From contig NZ_CP081150.1 of the NCBI RefSeq assembly GCF_019665765.1, forward strand, positions 372,001 through 436,000: DNA of 64,000 nucleotides. The letters are read 5' to 3'. Numbering within the stretch: the stretch's first letter is position 1; each line of letters opens with the position of its first letter. The translations under genes and the position numbers were made by a program. The notes below the pieces were generated by a model. That model did no database searches. It had not been told where the DNA came from and saw only the letters and a list, made by a program, of their open reading frames with translations. Shown piece after piece: positions 51,644 through 60,545 of the stretch. The stretch comes from Deefgea tanakiae (lineage in GTDB: Bacteria > Pseudomonadota > Gammaproteobacteria > Burkholderiales > Chitinibacteraceae).

Positions 51644-52867
51644 ATGTCTTTACGTAGTCTGGCAGCAATCAGTTTCGGTGGTGTTTTAGTCGGGTGTGCT
51701 ACGCCCAGTACAAGCCCCGTGCCGACTCCGCAGGTGACAGCTACGCCTGTTGTTGCGGTTACGCCAATACCACTAACCAGTCCAATACCGCAGGTTCGTG
51801 TAGAGCCAAGTCCAACACCTACGCCAGTAGCAACGCCTAGCCCAAAGTCTTCGCTGACTACTAATGAAGCGCGAGCCTTATTGAATCAACTGCTGCCACC
51901 AAAAATGCCAGACCGAGCGGGTTGGAATGCGGATATTTTGGATGCGTTTACTGCGCTGAAATTACCCTACACTGCTGAATATTTCTGCGCTGCTGCAGCA
52001 ACGATAGAGCAAGAGTCGAGCTGGCAAGGTGACCCAACGGTGCCCGGTCTACCAAAGATCGTCTGGAGTGCGATTGGTGAACGAGCCGAGAAATATCATA
52101 TTCCCTTGATTGCTGTGCAGACGGCGCTGTTAAAAACATCGCCAACCGGCCGAAGTTACAAAGAGCGTATTGATACGCTACGTACAGAGCGCGAGATGAA
52201 TAATTTATTCGAGGATTTAGCGGATGAAGCTGAAAAACTAAAGTTACCACTGAATATGAAAAACCCAATTCGCACCGGGGGCCCGATGCAAGTTAGTGTT
52301 GAATTTGCGCAAGGGCACGTGAAAGCGTGGCCTTATCCCTATGCGATGAAAGGCAGTGTGCGCAATGAAGTCTTTACCCGTAGAGGGGGGACGTATTTCG
52401 GTGTAGCCATTCTGCTGCAATACCCCGCGCCATATACCGATATGGTGTACCGCTTTGCTGATTTTAATGCTGGGCGTTATGCCAGCCGCAATGTGGCTTA
52501 CCAACAAGTGGTAAGCAAATTGACAGGGCAAGAGCTGGTGCTTGATGGTGATTTGCTTCGATATAGCGGCGGCGTACCCACCGGGGTCAGTGGCACGCAG
52601 ACAGCGGTATATGGCTTAAGTGGCAAGCTAGGCATGAGCCAAGACGCCATCTTGCGAGATTTGAAGCAAGAAAAGCTCGCTGCTTTTGCTCAGAGCGAGC
52701 TATACAAGAAAACCTTTGCGCTCATCGAAAAAAATGGCCAAACCCACGCTCGTGCTGCGATGCCACAGATTGATCTAAAAAGCCCAAAAATCAGCCGCAA
52801 GTTGACAACGGAATGGTTTGCGAATCGAGTGAAGTGGCGGTTTGATACGTGCATGGCGCGTCGTTAA
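51644..52867 (+). CDS. DUF1615-family lipoprotein
   Basis: 407 residues with a lipoprotein signal (S-F-G-G-V-L-V-G-C-A-T), a 50-residue linker of P/T/V repeats (residues 20-70) that probably spans the periplasm or peptidoglycan, and the DUF1615 domain: A-A-T-I-E-Q-E-S-S-W-Q, R-T-G-G-P-M-Q-V-S-V, F-A-D-F-N-A-G-R-Y-A-S-R-N. The E-S-S-W and G-P-M-Q-V-S patterns recall the lysozyme-like lytic transglycosylase fold, so a cell-wall role is possible but unproven. Confidence 0.8.
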   Translation: MSLRSLAAISFGGVLVGCATPSTSPVPTPQVTATPVVAVTPIPLTSPIPQVRVEPSPTPTPVATPSPKSSLTTNEARALLNQLLPPKMPDRAGWNADILDAFTALKLPYTAEYFCAAAATIEQESSWQGDPTVPGLPKIVWSAIGERAEKYHIPLIAVQTALLKTSPTGRSYKERIDTLRTEREMNNLFEDLADEAEKLKLPLNMKNPIRTGGPMQVSVEFAQGHVKAWPYPYAMKGSVRNEVFTRRGGTYFGVAILLQYPAPYTDMVYRFADFNAGRYASRNVAYQQVVSKLTGQELVLDGDLLRYSGGVPTGVSGTQTAVYGLSGKLGMSQDAILRDLKQEKLAAFAQSELYKKTFALIEKNGQTHARAAMPQIDLKSPKISRKLTTEWFANRVKWRFDTCMARR

Positions 52868-52884
52868 TTTAAGCTTTAAAAAAA

Positions 52885-52916
52885 CAAAAACCCAAAGAAT
52901 TAATCTTTGGGTTTTT
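52885..52916. terminator. Bidirectional terminator between convergent genes
   Basis: AACCCAAAGA (52888-52897) and TCTTTGGGTT (52903-52912), a 10-bp stem with a 5-nt loop, with A before and T after. It serves both the DUF1615 gene and the PEP-CTERM gene. Confidence 0.88.
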
Positions 52917-52922
52917 TATTGC

Positions 52923-53372
52923 CTACTCGGTGCGTGATTGGTTTTTCTGTGCGTGATACGCGCGCTTGCGGCGTGCGAGAAGCAAACCAGTTAGCCCAAT
53001 TGCCATTAGTGCATAGGTTTCTGGCTCAGGTACGGCAGGTATTATTGGAGGAGGAATCGTAGCAGTAGGGGGCGCAATAGGTTTCGGTGGTGTGGTCAGT
53101 GTATCAGGAAAACTGAATGCAGATGGTGTCCCTCCTTGCTTTGAACCACCGAACAAAGTGGAGCTACTCAATGGTGTGCTGCTAGCTAAAATATCCTGTG
53201 CCTGAGTTGTATTTGCAGTAAACAGTTGCTCAATCGCGACATTGCCATTGTCCTGCTTGCCTGCAAGTACGGAGATGGCGGGCGCATCAACGACAACCTG
53301 TTGCTGAAGAATCGATGCGTGAGATTGCAAGCATAAAAGAACTAAAAATACAGAAGAAATAAGTTGCAACAT
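52923..53372 (-). CDS. PEP-CTERM sorting-signal protein
   Basis: 149 residues: an N-terminal signal peptide (L-I-S-S-V-F-L-V-L-L-C-L), a low-complexity body rich in P, T and S, and a C-terminal V-P-E-P-E-T-Y-A-L followed by a hydrophobic helix and a basic end (A-R-R-K-R). This tripartite tail is the PEP-CTERM signal recognised by exosortases. The xrtB gene and its eps operon start about 500 bp away on the other strand, so this is a probable substrate. The mature body has no identifiable enzymatic domain. Confidence 0.85.
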   Translation of the reverse strand: MLQLISSVFLVLLCLQSHASILQQQVVVDAPAISVLAGKQDNGNVAIEQLFTANTTQAQDILASSTPLSSSTLFGGSKQGGTPSAFSFPDTLTTPPKPIAPPTATIPPPIIPAVPEPETYALMAIGLTGLLLARRKRAYHAQKNQSRTE

Positions 53373-53868
53373 TGGACAGCACTCATTACGAATTGAAAAT
53401 AATAGATGTTAAAAAAGAAGCGATAATTCATATCTTACTGCATGAACATCCGTGAGCAGATTTAGTATGAGTTTTAATCTAGGTATATTAGTATTTTATT
53501 TTAAAGTGATTTTCAATTTTATAAGTAATTTTAAAAAATATAAAATGAGTAATAAGTATATGATATATCATATGCAATGTGGTGAAAAATCAAAAGACTG
53601 TTGCTAGCTTCTTTGCCGTTTTTTGAGTGATTGTAAGTTTATTTTAGCAGATGGTAACGAAGTGGCTTAGTTGCATAAATTCGAGTTAGCAATGCTGCTG
53701 GTAGAATCATCGGTATGACCAAATCAGCACCTTTTCCAAGTATTAGCAAATAGTTAATTATTAAATCATTATTTGCTGATGGTTGGGTTGTAAAATGAAA
53801 CTAAATTGAAATAAAATTGTAGTAGAATTAAGATCGACTATTGTTCACAATCTCAGCAACTGGATTTG
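53373..53868. promoter_or_regulatory. Divergent region between the PEP-CTERM gene and the eps operon
   Basis: Very AT-rich. It contains the perfect palindrome ATATGATATATCATAT (53558-53573), an inverted repeat AGCAAATA/TATTTGCT (53745-53752 with 53770-53777) and a sigma-70-like promoter for epsL, TTGTAA (53788-53793) with TAAAAT (53812-53817) at 18-bp spacing. I looked for sigma-54 GG-N10-GC elements and found none. Confidence 0.45.
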
Positions 53869-55047
53869 ATGTTAATGTTTAAAAACAAACTTATTTTTTT
53901 GAGCGTACTTACGATTGGCAACTCGCAAGCCGCGTACGATCAGGAAGATACGGTTAAATTATTCGCTGATCTTGCCTATGTATACGATTCAAACGTATTC
54001 CGGTTGTCGGATCAGCAAGAAAATAACTCAACCCGCAGACACCAACAAAAAAGTGATTCGAGCATCACAACGGGCCTTGGTGGTCGCATCGATTTACCGC
54101 TAAGTCGGCAAAATGTGTATGCCACCGCACAAGTTTCATATAGCAATTACTTAGTTTTTGATGAGCTCAATGGCCCCGCTTGGGATTTGGGCTTGGGCTG
54201 GAATTGGGTGGTGGGTAATCAGTGGAGCGGTAATTTAGCAGCCTCTACGAGTAATGCCCTGTCTTCTTTTGACGATGTGCGTACCTCAGTCGTTGATACC
54301 GTACAAACAAACCGTGTGAGCTGGAGTGCGAATTATCAACTGCTCAGTAATTGGGCGTTGATTGCCAATGCGGCATACGTGCAAGAAGACCATGATGTAC
54401 GCAAATACCAAAATGCGAATAATCGCAACTTGGGTGCTGGCGTGCGATACACCTCAGATCGAGGATTTGCACTGACCTTGCTGCACAATTGGTTAGAACA
54501 CAAATACGATGAGAATTTCATTATTCCTGCTGATTTGCGGGGATATACCGAACAAAATACCAGTTTGGGTCTCAATTGGCCCGTGACAGCAAAATTTAAT
54601 GCCAATGTAACGGCGGGCTACACCCAATGGAAATCGGACTTCAACGGGCAAAAGAGCACAAAGCCAACCGGAGCCATTGATTTAGTCTGGAAAGCCACCG
54701 CAAAAACAACGCTTAGCACCGGCGCAGGGCAAAACTTTGATTCATTCGGTAGTAATTTTGTGGGGCGTGATTTAGAGCGTAACGCTTATATTGCTGCGGA
54801 TTGGCAGTTTTCTGATAAATCCAAGTTTGGGGCGCGCTACAACTATCGCCAAGTAGAGACAGAAACATCGAATGGTTTGCGTACTCAAGATTCAATCTAC
54901 GACACATATCAATTGTCGTATGACTACAAAATACTGCGCAGTATGTTGATCAGATCGTATGTGCAGTTTGAAAATAGGGATGAAAAAATAAACCAATTTG
55001 ATTACAGCGATGAACAAATTGGCGTCTCTCTTAAATATAATTTTTAA
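53869..55047 (+). CDS. epsL: EpsL-like outer-membrane beta-barrel protein of the exosortase-B locus
   Basis: About 392 residues with a short signal peptide ending N-S-Q-A and then alternating strands rich in aromatic and polar residues (Y-V-Y-D-S-N-V-F-R-L-S-D-Q, L-G-W-N-W-V-V-G, L-S-Y-D-Y-K-I-L), ending in K-Y-N-F, a normal outer-membrane terminal signal. XrtB-associated EpsL proteins have this character and are presumed to take polysaccharide through the outer membrane. ATG at 53875 is an alternative start. The following gene begins 27 bp later. Confidence 0.75.
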   Translation: MLMFKNKLIFLSVLTIGNSQAAYDQEDTVKLFADLAYVYDSNVFRLSDQQENNSTRRHQQKSDSSITTGLGGRIDLPLSRQNVYATAQVSYSNYLVFDELNGPAWDLGLGWNWVVGNQWSGNLAASTSNALSSFDDVRTSVVDTVQTNRVSWSANYQLLSNWALIANAAYVQEDHDVRKYQNANNRNLGAGVRYTSDRGFALTLLHNWLEHKYDENFIIPADLRGYTEQNTSLGLNWPVTAKFNANVTAGYTQWKSDFNGQKSTKPTGAIDLVWKATAKTTLSTGAGQNFDSFGSNFVGRDLERNAYIAADWQFSDKSKFGARYNYRQVETETSNGLRTQDSIYDTYQLSYDYKILRSMLIRSYVQFENRDEKINQFDYSDEQIGVSLKYNF

Positions 55048-55074
55048 ACTTTAAACCAATAGGAAAAGCCCGTT

Positions 55075-56547
55075 TTGCACCAAGATGTCCCTGAACGACT
55101 CAGTTTGAAAGCAAGCACAGAACAAGATCAAGCTTTGCGCCAGCCCAGCTTGCTGGGTGACCGTTTTCGTGAGTTTAGTAATTCATCTCCGGTCATTGGA
55201 TTCTTTAAGCTATTTTTAGACCCGTTTCTTGCGGTAGCTACGCTCTATGCTTTAACCATACCCTTTGCAATTGCGCATGATGGTGTATTGGTGTTGATGG
55301 CCGTGCTGACGTTTTTGCTCACGGCAGTTATGCTTGATGGCGTATTTTTGTTTGTGCCAGGGTACTCTAGGCCTTTACTGGGCTTGGGGCGTTTTGCAAT
55401 CGAATGGTTTGCTGTTCTAGTCACCCTGTATTTAATTGGCATGGTCTCTGGGTTTAACGCTTATATACACCCTCCTTATTTTGTCGCATGGGCGATCAGC
55501 GCACCGCTGGTGCTGGTCTCTACGCATTTGTTATTTCGCTTGTTTGTGCTGCACCCTGGTAAGCAAGATATCAAAAACGTCGTCATTATCGGTGCGAACA
55601 CACCAGGCCAAGCGTTGGCAAAAAACATCCAAACGTATTCATATTTAAAAATGAACTTTTTGGGGTTTTTTGAGGATCGTGAATCCTCGCGCTTGGGCGA
55701 TATCAATAAAAAAGAAATTATTGGTGATCTCACCGCCTTTCCTGAGTTCGTTAGCAGACATAATGTGCAGCAGATTTATATCACACTACCAATGACTGCT
55801 CAGCCGCGCGTGATGGCGATTTTGGATTGCCTGAAAGACAGCACGGCATCAGTTTATTTTGTACCGGACTTGTTTGTTTTTGATTTAATTAATGCCCGTT
55901 TTGATCATGTTGCCGGTTTGCCCGTGGTCGCGATTTGTGAAAGTCCATTTTTGGGGCTAAGCGGTGTAGTGAAGCGTATCAGCGATATCGTATTATCGCT
56001 GATGATTTTGGCTTTGATTTGGCCGGTACTTCTGGCCGTTTCAATCGCTGTTAAGTTGACTTCACCTGGGCCGATTTTCTTTAAGCAAAAACGCTATGGT
56101 GAAGATGGTCAGAGTGTCTTGGTGTATAAATTTCGCTCGATGACGGTGATGGAAAACGGCGATAAAGTCATTCAAGCCACCAAGAATGATGTTCGATTAA
56201 CACCGATTGGTGGCTTTATTCGTAAAACTTCACTGGATGAATTGCCGCAATTTATCAATGTATTGGAAGGCAAAATGAGTATTGTCGGCCCACGGCCGCA
56301 TGCTAATGCTCACAATGAGCAATATAGAAAACTCATTAAAGGTTACATGATTCGCCATATGGTCAAGCCTGGAATCACGGGCTGGGCGCAAGTCAATGGT
56401 TTCCGCGGTGAAACCGATACGCTAGACAAGATGGAAGGGCGTATTGCCTACGATTTAGATTATTTAAGGAACTGGTCGGTCTGGCTAGATATAAAAATTA
56501 TCTGGATGACCGCCACTAGCATGTTTAGAGATAAAAACGCATTTTAG
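55075..56547 (+). CDS. Undecaprenyl-phosphate glycosyl-1-phosphate transferase (WcaJ/EpsB-like)
   Basis: 490 residues, TTG start with AGGAAAAG upstream (no nearby ATG). Five hydrophobic segments and a CoA-binding-like domain (V-V-I-I-G-A-N-T-P-G-Q-A) precede the catalytic sugar-transferase domain: K-R-I-S-D-I-V-L-S, G-P-I-F-F-K-Q-K-R-Y-G, R-K-T-S-L-D-E-L-P-Q-F and S-I-V-G-P-R-P-H. It loads the first sugar phosphate onto the lipid carrier, the committing step of exopolysaccharide assembly. Confidence 0.93.
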   Translation: MHQDVPERLSLKASTEQDQALRQPSLLGDRFREFSNSSPVIGFFKLFLDPFLAVATLYALTIPFAIAHDGVLVLMAVLTFLLTAVMLDGVFLFVPGYSRPLLGLGRFAIEWFAVLVTLYLIGMVSGFNAYIHPPYFVAWAISAPLVLVSTHLLFRLFVLHPGKQDIKNVVIIGANTPGQALAKNIQTYSYLKMNFLGFFEDRESSRLGDINKKEIIGDLTAFPEFVSRHNVQQIYITLPMTAQPRVMAILDCLKDSTASVYFVPDLFVFDLINARFDHVAGLPVVAICESPFLGLSGVVKRISDIVLSLMILALIWPVLLAVSIAVKLTSPGPIFFKQKRYGEDGQSVLVYKFRSMTVMENGDKVIQATKNDVRLTPIGGFIRKTSLDELPQFINVLEGKMSIVGPRPHANAHNEQYRKLIKGYMIRHMVKPGITGWAQVNGFRGETDTLDKMEGRIAYDLDYLRNWSVWLDIKIIWMTATSMFRDKNAF

Positions 56548-56582
56548 AAATTTTTTTTGAACAGTAATTTAAGGATTCAAAA

Positions 56583-57482
56583 ATGAATAAATTAAGCCCT
56601 ATCGTACTCGCAATTTCAGCCGTACTCGTTTTGACTGCTTGTGGTGGCAAAGAAGAGAAAAAGTCCCCTAGCCAAGTATTGGCTAAAGTGAATGATGCCG
56701 AAATTACCGTGCATCAGCTTAATTTTGTATTAGCGCAAGCACCAAGCGCCAGCCCAGAACAAAAGCAGCAAATTTTAGATCAGCTGATTGATCAAGAATT
56801 ATTAGTCGAAAAAGCAACCGAACTGAAATTAGATCGTGATCCCAAAATTGTTCAAGCTATTGAAGCATCTAAGCGCCAAATCTTAGCGCAAGCGGCTGCT
56901 GAGCGAGTGATTGGCAAGCCTGCTGAGCCAACAAAAGCAGCTGTGGATGAGTTTTATGCCAAAAATCCAGGCTTGTTTGCCGACCGAAAAACTTACGAAT
57001 TCGTCATGTTTGCTTTTGCTAAAGACAAATATAGCGACGTCATCGCAAAACAATTAGATACCGCCACGACCCCGATGCAAGTGAAGTCGGTACTAGATGC
57101 CGCCGGTATTCAATTTGAAAGCAATGAGAGCAACCGTTCTGCAGAGCAATTGCCGATGCCAATGTTGCCCAAGTTTGCCGCTATGAATCAAGGCGATATT
57201 TTGGCAATGAATGAAGGCGACAAAATGGTGCTGTTGCAACTGAAAGCTAGTACTCCTGGGCCAGTTAGCCCAACGGAAGCAGAGCCGATGATCAAGCGCT
57301 ATCTAAGCACGAACAACGCACAAGAAAACGCAAAAGCTAAATTAAAAGCATTGCAAGCGGCAGCCAAGATTGAATATCTACAAAAATTTGCCTCCGCTCC
57401 AGCTCAAGCACCCGTTGCCGGAGCGAGTAATGCATCGGCAACCGATGACAGCCTTAAGGCCGGATTGAAGGGGCTTAAATAA
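56583..57482 (+). CDS. epsD: EpsD-family peptidyl-prolyl isomerase lipoprotein
   Basis: 299 residues with a lipobox signal (L-V-L-T-A-C-G-G-K). The SurA-like N-terminal region has L-A-K-V-N-D-A-E-I-T and L-D-Q-L-I-D-Q-E-L-L-V-E-K-A, typical of EpsD. Presumably folds the secretion components of the locus in the periplasm. Its TAA overlaps the next ATG (TAATG), so translation is coupled. The C-terminus is A/P/S-rich. Confidence 0.85.
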   Translation: MNKLSPIVLAISAVLVLTACGGKEEKKSPSQVLAKVNDAEITVHQLNFVLAQAPSASPEQKQQILDQLIDQELLVEKATELKLDRDPKIVQAIEASKRQILAQAAAERVIGKPAEPTKAAVDEFYAKNPGLFADRKTYEFVMFAFAKDKYSDVIAKQLDTATTPMQVKSVLDAAGIQFESNESNRSAEQLPMPMLPKFAAMNQGDILAMNEGDKMVLLQLKASTPGPVSPTEAEPMIKRYLSTNNAQENAKAKLKALQAAAKIEYLQKFASAPAQAPVAGASNASATDDSLKAGLKGLK

Positions 57483-58273
57483 TGATGAAAAAAATAGGCT
57501 TACTGCTGTGCTTTAGCTTGCTCAGCCTGCTGGCTTCTGCCTCATGGGCAAAGCCACAGGGTGAGTATGTCTTGGGGGCGGGTGACGTGGTGAAAATCCA
57601 AGTTTACGACCATCCAGATTTAACGACAGAAGTTCAGCTCAATAATGAAGGTGGTTTGGCATTTCCATTGATTGGTGAGGTCAAACTGTACGGTTTGGAT
57701 TACACCCAAGCAGAGGCACTCATAGCCAAAAAATTAACGGAAGGCAATTTCATTAAAAAGCCCAATGTGAATGTATTGATCGTGCAATACCGCAGCCAAC
57801 GCGTTGCAGTATTGGGCGAAGTGAACAAGCCCGGCCGTTATGCGCTCGATAGTGCCACCAATATCATCGATTTGCTTGCCATCGCGGGCGGTATCAGCCC
57901 TGCTGGCGGCGACACCATTGTGATTTTGCGTGGTGAAGAACGTATTGAATATCGCTTAAGTATATTGACTCAATTATCAAATCCAGAAAAACGTCTAATT
58001 CAAATCAAAAATGGCGACACGGTATACATTCCAAGAGCGCAGCAATTTTATGTGTACGGTGAAGTGGCTCGTCCCGGTGTTTTTCGCTTAGAGCCAAAAA
58101 TGACCATGATGCAAGCGCTATCTGTAGCGGGTGGATTTAATCAACGCGCCTCCCACCGTAACCTCCAAATTCACCGTGTTGCAGCAGATGGTCAAGTAGA
58201 AAAAATTGCAGCAAAACTCACCGACTTAATTCAGGAAAATGACACCGTTTTCGTGCAGGAAAGTTTGTTTTAA
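57482..58273 (+). CDS. epsE: Polysaccharide export protein EpsE (Wza-like OPX)
   Basis: 263 residues with a signal peptide, then the export motif Y-V-L-G-A-G-D-V-V-K-I-Q-V-Y and two SLBB domains (V-A-V-L-G-E-V-N-K-P-G-R-Y and F-Y-V-Y-G-E-V-A-R-P-G-V-F). No lipobox cysteine at the signal end (A-S-A-S-W-A-K). It forms the outer-membrane or periplasmic part of the export complex. Confidence 0.92.
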   Translation: MMKKIGLLLCFSLLSLLASASWAKPQGEYVLGAGDVVKIQVYDHPDLTTEVQLNNEGGLAFPLIGEVKLYGLDYTQAEALIAKKLTEGNFIKKPNVNVLIVQYRSQRVAVLGEVNKPGRYALDSATNIIDLLAIAGGISPAGGDTIVILRGEERIEYRLSILTQLSNPEKRLIQIKNGDTVYIPRAQQFYVYGEVARPGVFRLEPKMTMMQALSVAGGFNQRASHRNLQIHRVAADGQVEKIAAKLTDLIQENDTVFVQESLF

Positions 58274-58301
58274 CCGCACCCTACATTGCTGAGTAAATTC
58301 G

Positions 58302-59678
58302 ATGACTTTAGAACAATTTTTAAATATATTGCGAGCAAGAAAATGGATCGCGATATCTGTATTTTTTACGGTTATGCTCGTAACGCTGCTTGTTAGCTTA
58401 TCGCTACCGAAGCAATACACCGCAGAAGCTGCATTAGCTATTGATGTGAAAGCCGCTGACCCCGTCACAGGTCAGCCTATAGCTGGGTATATGGCGCCAA
58501 GCTTTATGGCCACACAGGTGGATATGATTACCAGCCAAAATACTGCTCTCAAAGTGGTAGATACTTTGGGATTTGCTAAATTGCCAGAAGCGCAAGCGCA
58601 ATTTATGGCTGCAACCCAAGGCAAGGGTGAAATTCGTAGCTGGTTTGCTGAGTCTTTACTTCGAGGCTTAAATGTAATTCCTAGTAGTGAAAGTAATGTT
58701 ATTACACTAAATTACACGGCCGCAGACCCTAAGTTTGCTGCAACGCTCGCCAATAACTTTGCTCAAGCTTATATCCGTACCACGATAGATAATAAAATTG
58801 CCGCAGCCCAACAAAATAATGTTTTTTTTCAAGAGCAATTGAAAACATTACAGCGAAATTTAGAGCTGGCGCAAAATAAACTTTCTGAGTATCAGCAAAC
58901 ACATGGCATCGTCGGTTCCGATGAGCGCTTAGATGTAGAAACTCAACGGCTTAATGAATTATCGAGTCAAGTCGTAGGTGCACAAACACAAACCTTTGAT
59001 GCTCAGTCCCGCACACGCGGTGGCACAATAGCGCCCGATGTATTAAATCATCCACTTATTCAACAGCTGAAAGGGCAACTAGCCGCTCAAGAAGCAAAAT
59101 ATCAGCAGCTTTCTGAAAAAAATGGTCCAAACCATCCACATAATCAGCAGGCAATGGCTGAACTTAATGCAACACGCAGTCAATTAAACGAATTCATGGG
59201 GCAATATGCTGGTGGTCTGAGCAGCGCAGCAGGTAACTCAGCCTCACGTCAAGCAGCACTGAATTCAGCATTACTGGCACAAAAAGAGAAAGTTCTCGAT
59301 TTGAAATCGCAGCGCGCAGCCATCGATGTATTGCTTCGTAATGTAGATAATGCACAGCGTAGCTACGATCAAGCTTTGCAGCGCTTCAGTCAAACTATGC
59401 TCGAAAGCCGATTAGATCAAAGTAATATTTCAATTATCAAATCAGCGTCAGAGCCGATCAATCACTCAAAGCCAAATACACCACTCAATATGGTGTTGGC
59501 TGTATTTGTAGGGGCATTATTAGCAATAGGTTTTGCTATGTTAGCTGAATTATTAGATCGTCGAGTGCGAACCAAACATGATATTGAAAATGTGCTGGAT
59601 TTAGTTGTATTGGCCGATTTGATCCAACCTAAGGCTAAAAAATATAGATTGGCTCGCCTATACGGAGTGAAAGCATGA
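58302..59678 (+). CDS. epsF: Chain length determinant protein EpsF (Wzz/PCP)
   Basis: 458 residues: N-terminal transmembrane segment (W-I-A-I-S-V-F-F-T-V-M-L-V), a long periplasmic coiled coil (Q-A-E-A-K-Y-Q-Q-L-S-E-K near 270, L-N-A-T-R-S-Q-L-N near 290) and a C-terminal transmembrane helix (M-V-L-A-V-F-V-G-A-L-L-A-I-G). Controls polymer length with EpsG. Its stop overlaps epsG by 4 bp (ATGA). Confidence 0.92.
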   Translation: MTLEQFLNILRARKWIAISVFFTVMLVTLLVSLSLPKQYTAEAALAIDVKAADPVTGQPIAGYMAPSFMATQVDMITSQNTALKVVDTLGFAKLPEAQAQFMAATQGKGEIRSWFAESLLRGLNVIPSSESNVITLNYTAADPKFAATLANNFAQAYIRTTIDNKIAAAQQNNVFFQEQLKTLQRNLELAQNKLSEYQQTHGIVGSDERLDVETQRLNELSSQVVGAQTQTFDAQSRTRGGTIAPDVLNHPLIQQLKGQLAAQEAKYQQLSEKNGPNHPHNQQAMAELNATRSQLNEFMGQYAGGLSSAAGNSASRQAALNSALLAQKEKVLDLKSQRAAIDVLLRNVDNAQRSYDQALQRFSQTMLESRLDQSNISIIKSASEPINHSKPNTPLNMVLAVFVGALLAIGFAMLAELLDRRVRTKHDIENVLDLVVLADLIQPKAKKYRLARLYGVKA

Positions 59679-60544
59679 GTAATAATGAAATTCAAGTTTT
59701 GCCAAGTTTGGCAAAAGGAAATATCGGCCAGCAATTACTTGACAGTGGAAAAATTAATACAAGCCAAGCAGAAAAAATCTTGCAATTGCAAAAAGAGAGT
59801 GGGTTGCGCTTTGGTGAGGCAGCAATAAAATTAGGATTAATTACGGAAAGCGATATACAAGATGTTTTATCACAACAATTTGAATATCCATATCTCTTAT
59901 CCGGCCAAAGTACAGTAGATGAAAGTCTGGTTGCTGCATATTCACCATTTGATTCGAGGGTAGAGACTTTACGCAGCTTGCGAAGCCAAATCATTTTAAG
60001 ATGGATGGAGAATGGTCATAAATCAATTGCCATTTCTTCTTATGATTCCGATAGTGCGAGTGATTTATTAGCTGCAAATTTAGCCGTCGTATTTTCTCAA
60101 TTAGGCGAACGAACCTTATTCGTTGATGCGAATTTGCGATCAAATAGTAAATCCAATCTATTTGGCCTAAAAAATAATTCAGGACTAAGTGATTTACTTG
60201 CAGGCCGCACTGACCTTTCGTGCATTCAAAAGATCGCAGACCTTCGCGATTTATCAGTATTAAATTCAGGCACAGCGGCACCAAATCCTCAAGAATTATT
60301 ATCAAGAGACGCATTTGGTCAATTATTTCAACAATTAGAGTCTCAATTTGATGTCGTAATATATGCGACATCAAAGCTAGAGACGGCGATGGATGCGCAA
60401 TTTATCGCCTCCAGAACCAAAGGCGTATTACTTGTTGTTCAAAAAGATAAAACGCCTGTAAAAGGGCTCGCCTCTTTAAAAGAACAATTCAACGCCAATA
60501 AGATCGAGATTATTGGTTGCGTCCTAACTGAGAGTGATAGTTAG
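59675..60544 (+). CDS. epsG: EpsG-like tyrosine-kinase homologue with degenerate Walker motifs
   Basis: 289 residues with the EpsG-type N-terminal domain (I-G-Q-Q-L-L-D-S-G-K-I and L-R-F-G-E-A-A-I-K-L-G-L-I) and a BY-kinase fold with N-L-A-V-V-F-S-Q-L-G-E-R-T-L-F-V-D-A-N. The P-loop position reads I-S-S-Y-D-S-D-S-A-S-D, without the G...G-K/R-S/T of Walker A. The A-prime motif has D-A-N in place of D-A-D, and the Walker B position is V-V-I-Y-A-T-S rather than V-x-x-D-T-P. There is no C-terminal tyrosine cluster. The frame is intact, so this looks like a pseudokinase that kept a structural role with EpsF. Confidence 0.8.
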   Translation: MSNNEIQVLPSLAKGNIGQQLLDSGKINTSQAEKILQLQKESGLRFGEAAIKLGLITESDIQDVLSQQFEYPYLLSGQSTVDESLVAAYSPFDSRVETLRSLRSQIILRWMENGHKSIAISSYDSDSASDLLAANLAVVFSQLGERTLFVDANLRSNSKSNLFGLKNNSGLSDLLAGRTDLSCIQKIADLRDLSVLNSGTAAPNPQELLSRDAFGQLFQQLESQFDVVIYATSKLETAMDAQFIASRTKGVLLVVQKDKTPVKGLASLKEQFNANKIEIIGCVLTESDS

Positions 60545-60545
60545 A

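Noticed and set aside
53640-53700. A sigma-54 promoter (TGGC then TTGCA near 53664-53676) in front of the eps operon.
   Set aside because: The GG and GC dinucleotides are only 7 bases apart rather than 10, so the element does not fit the -24/-12 spacing.
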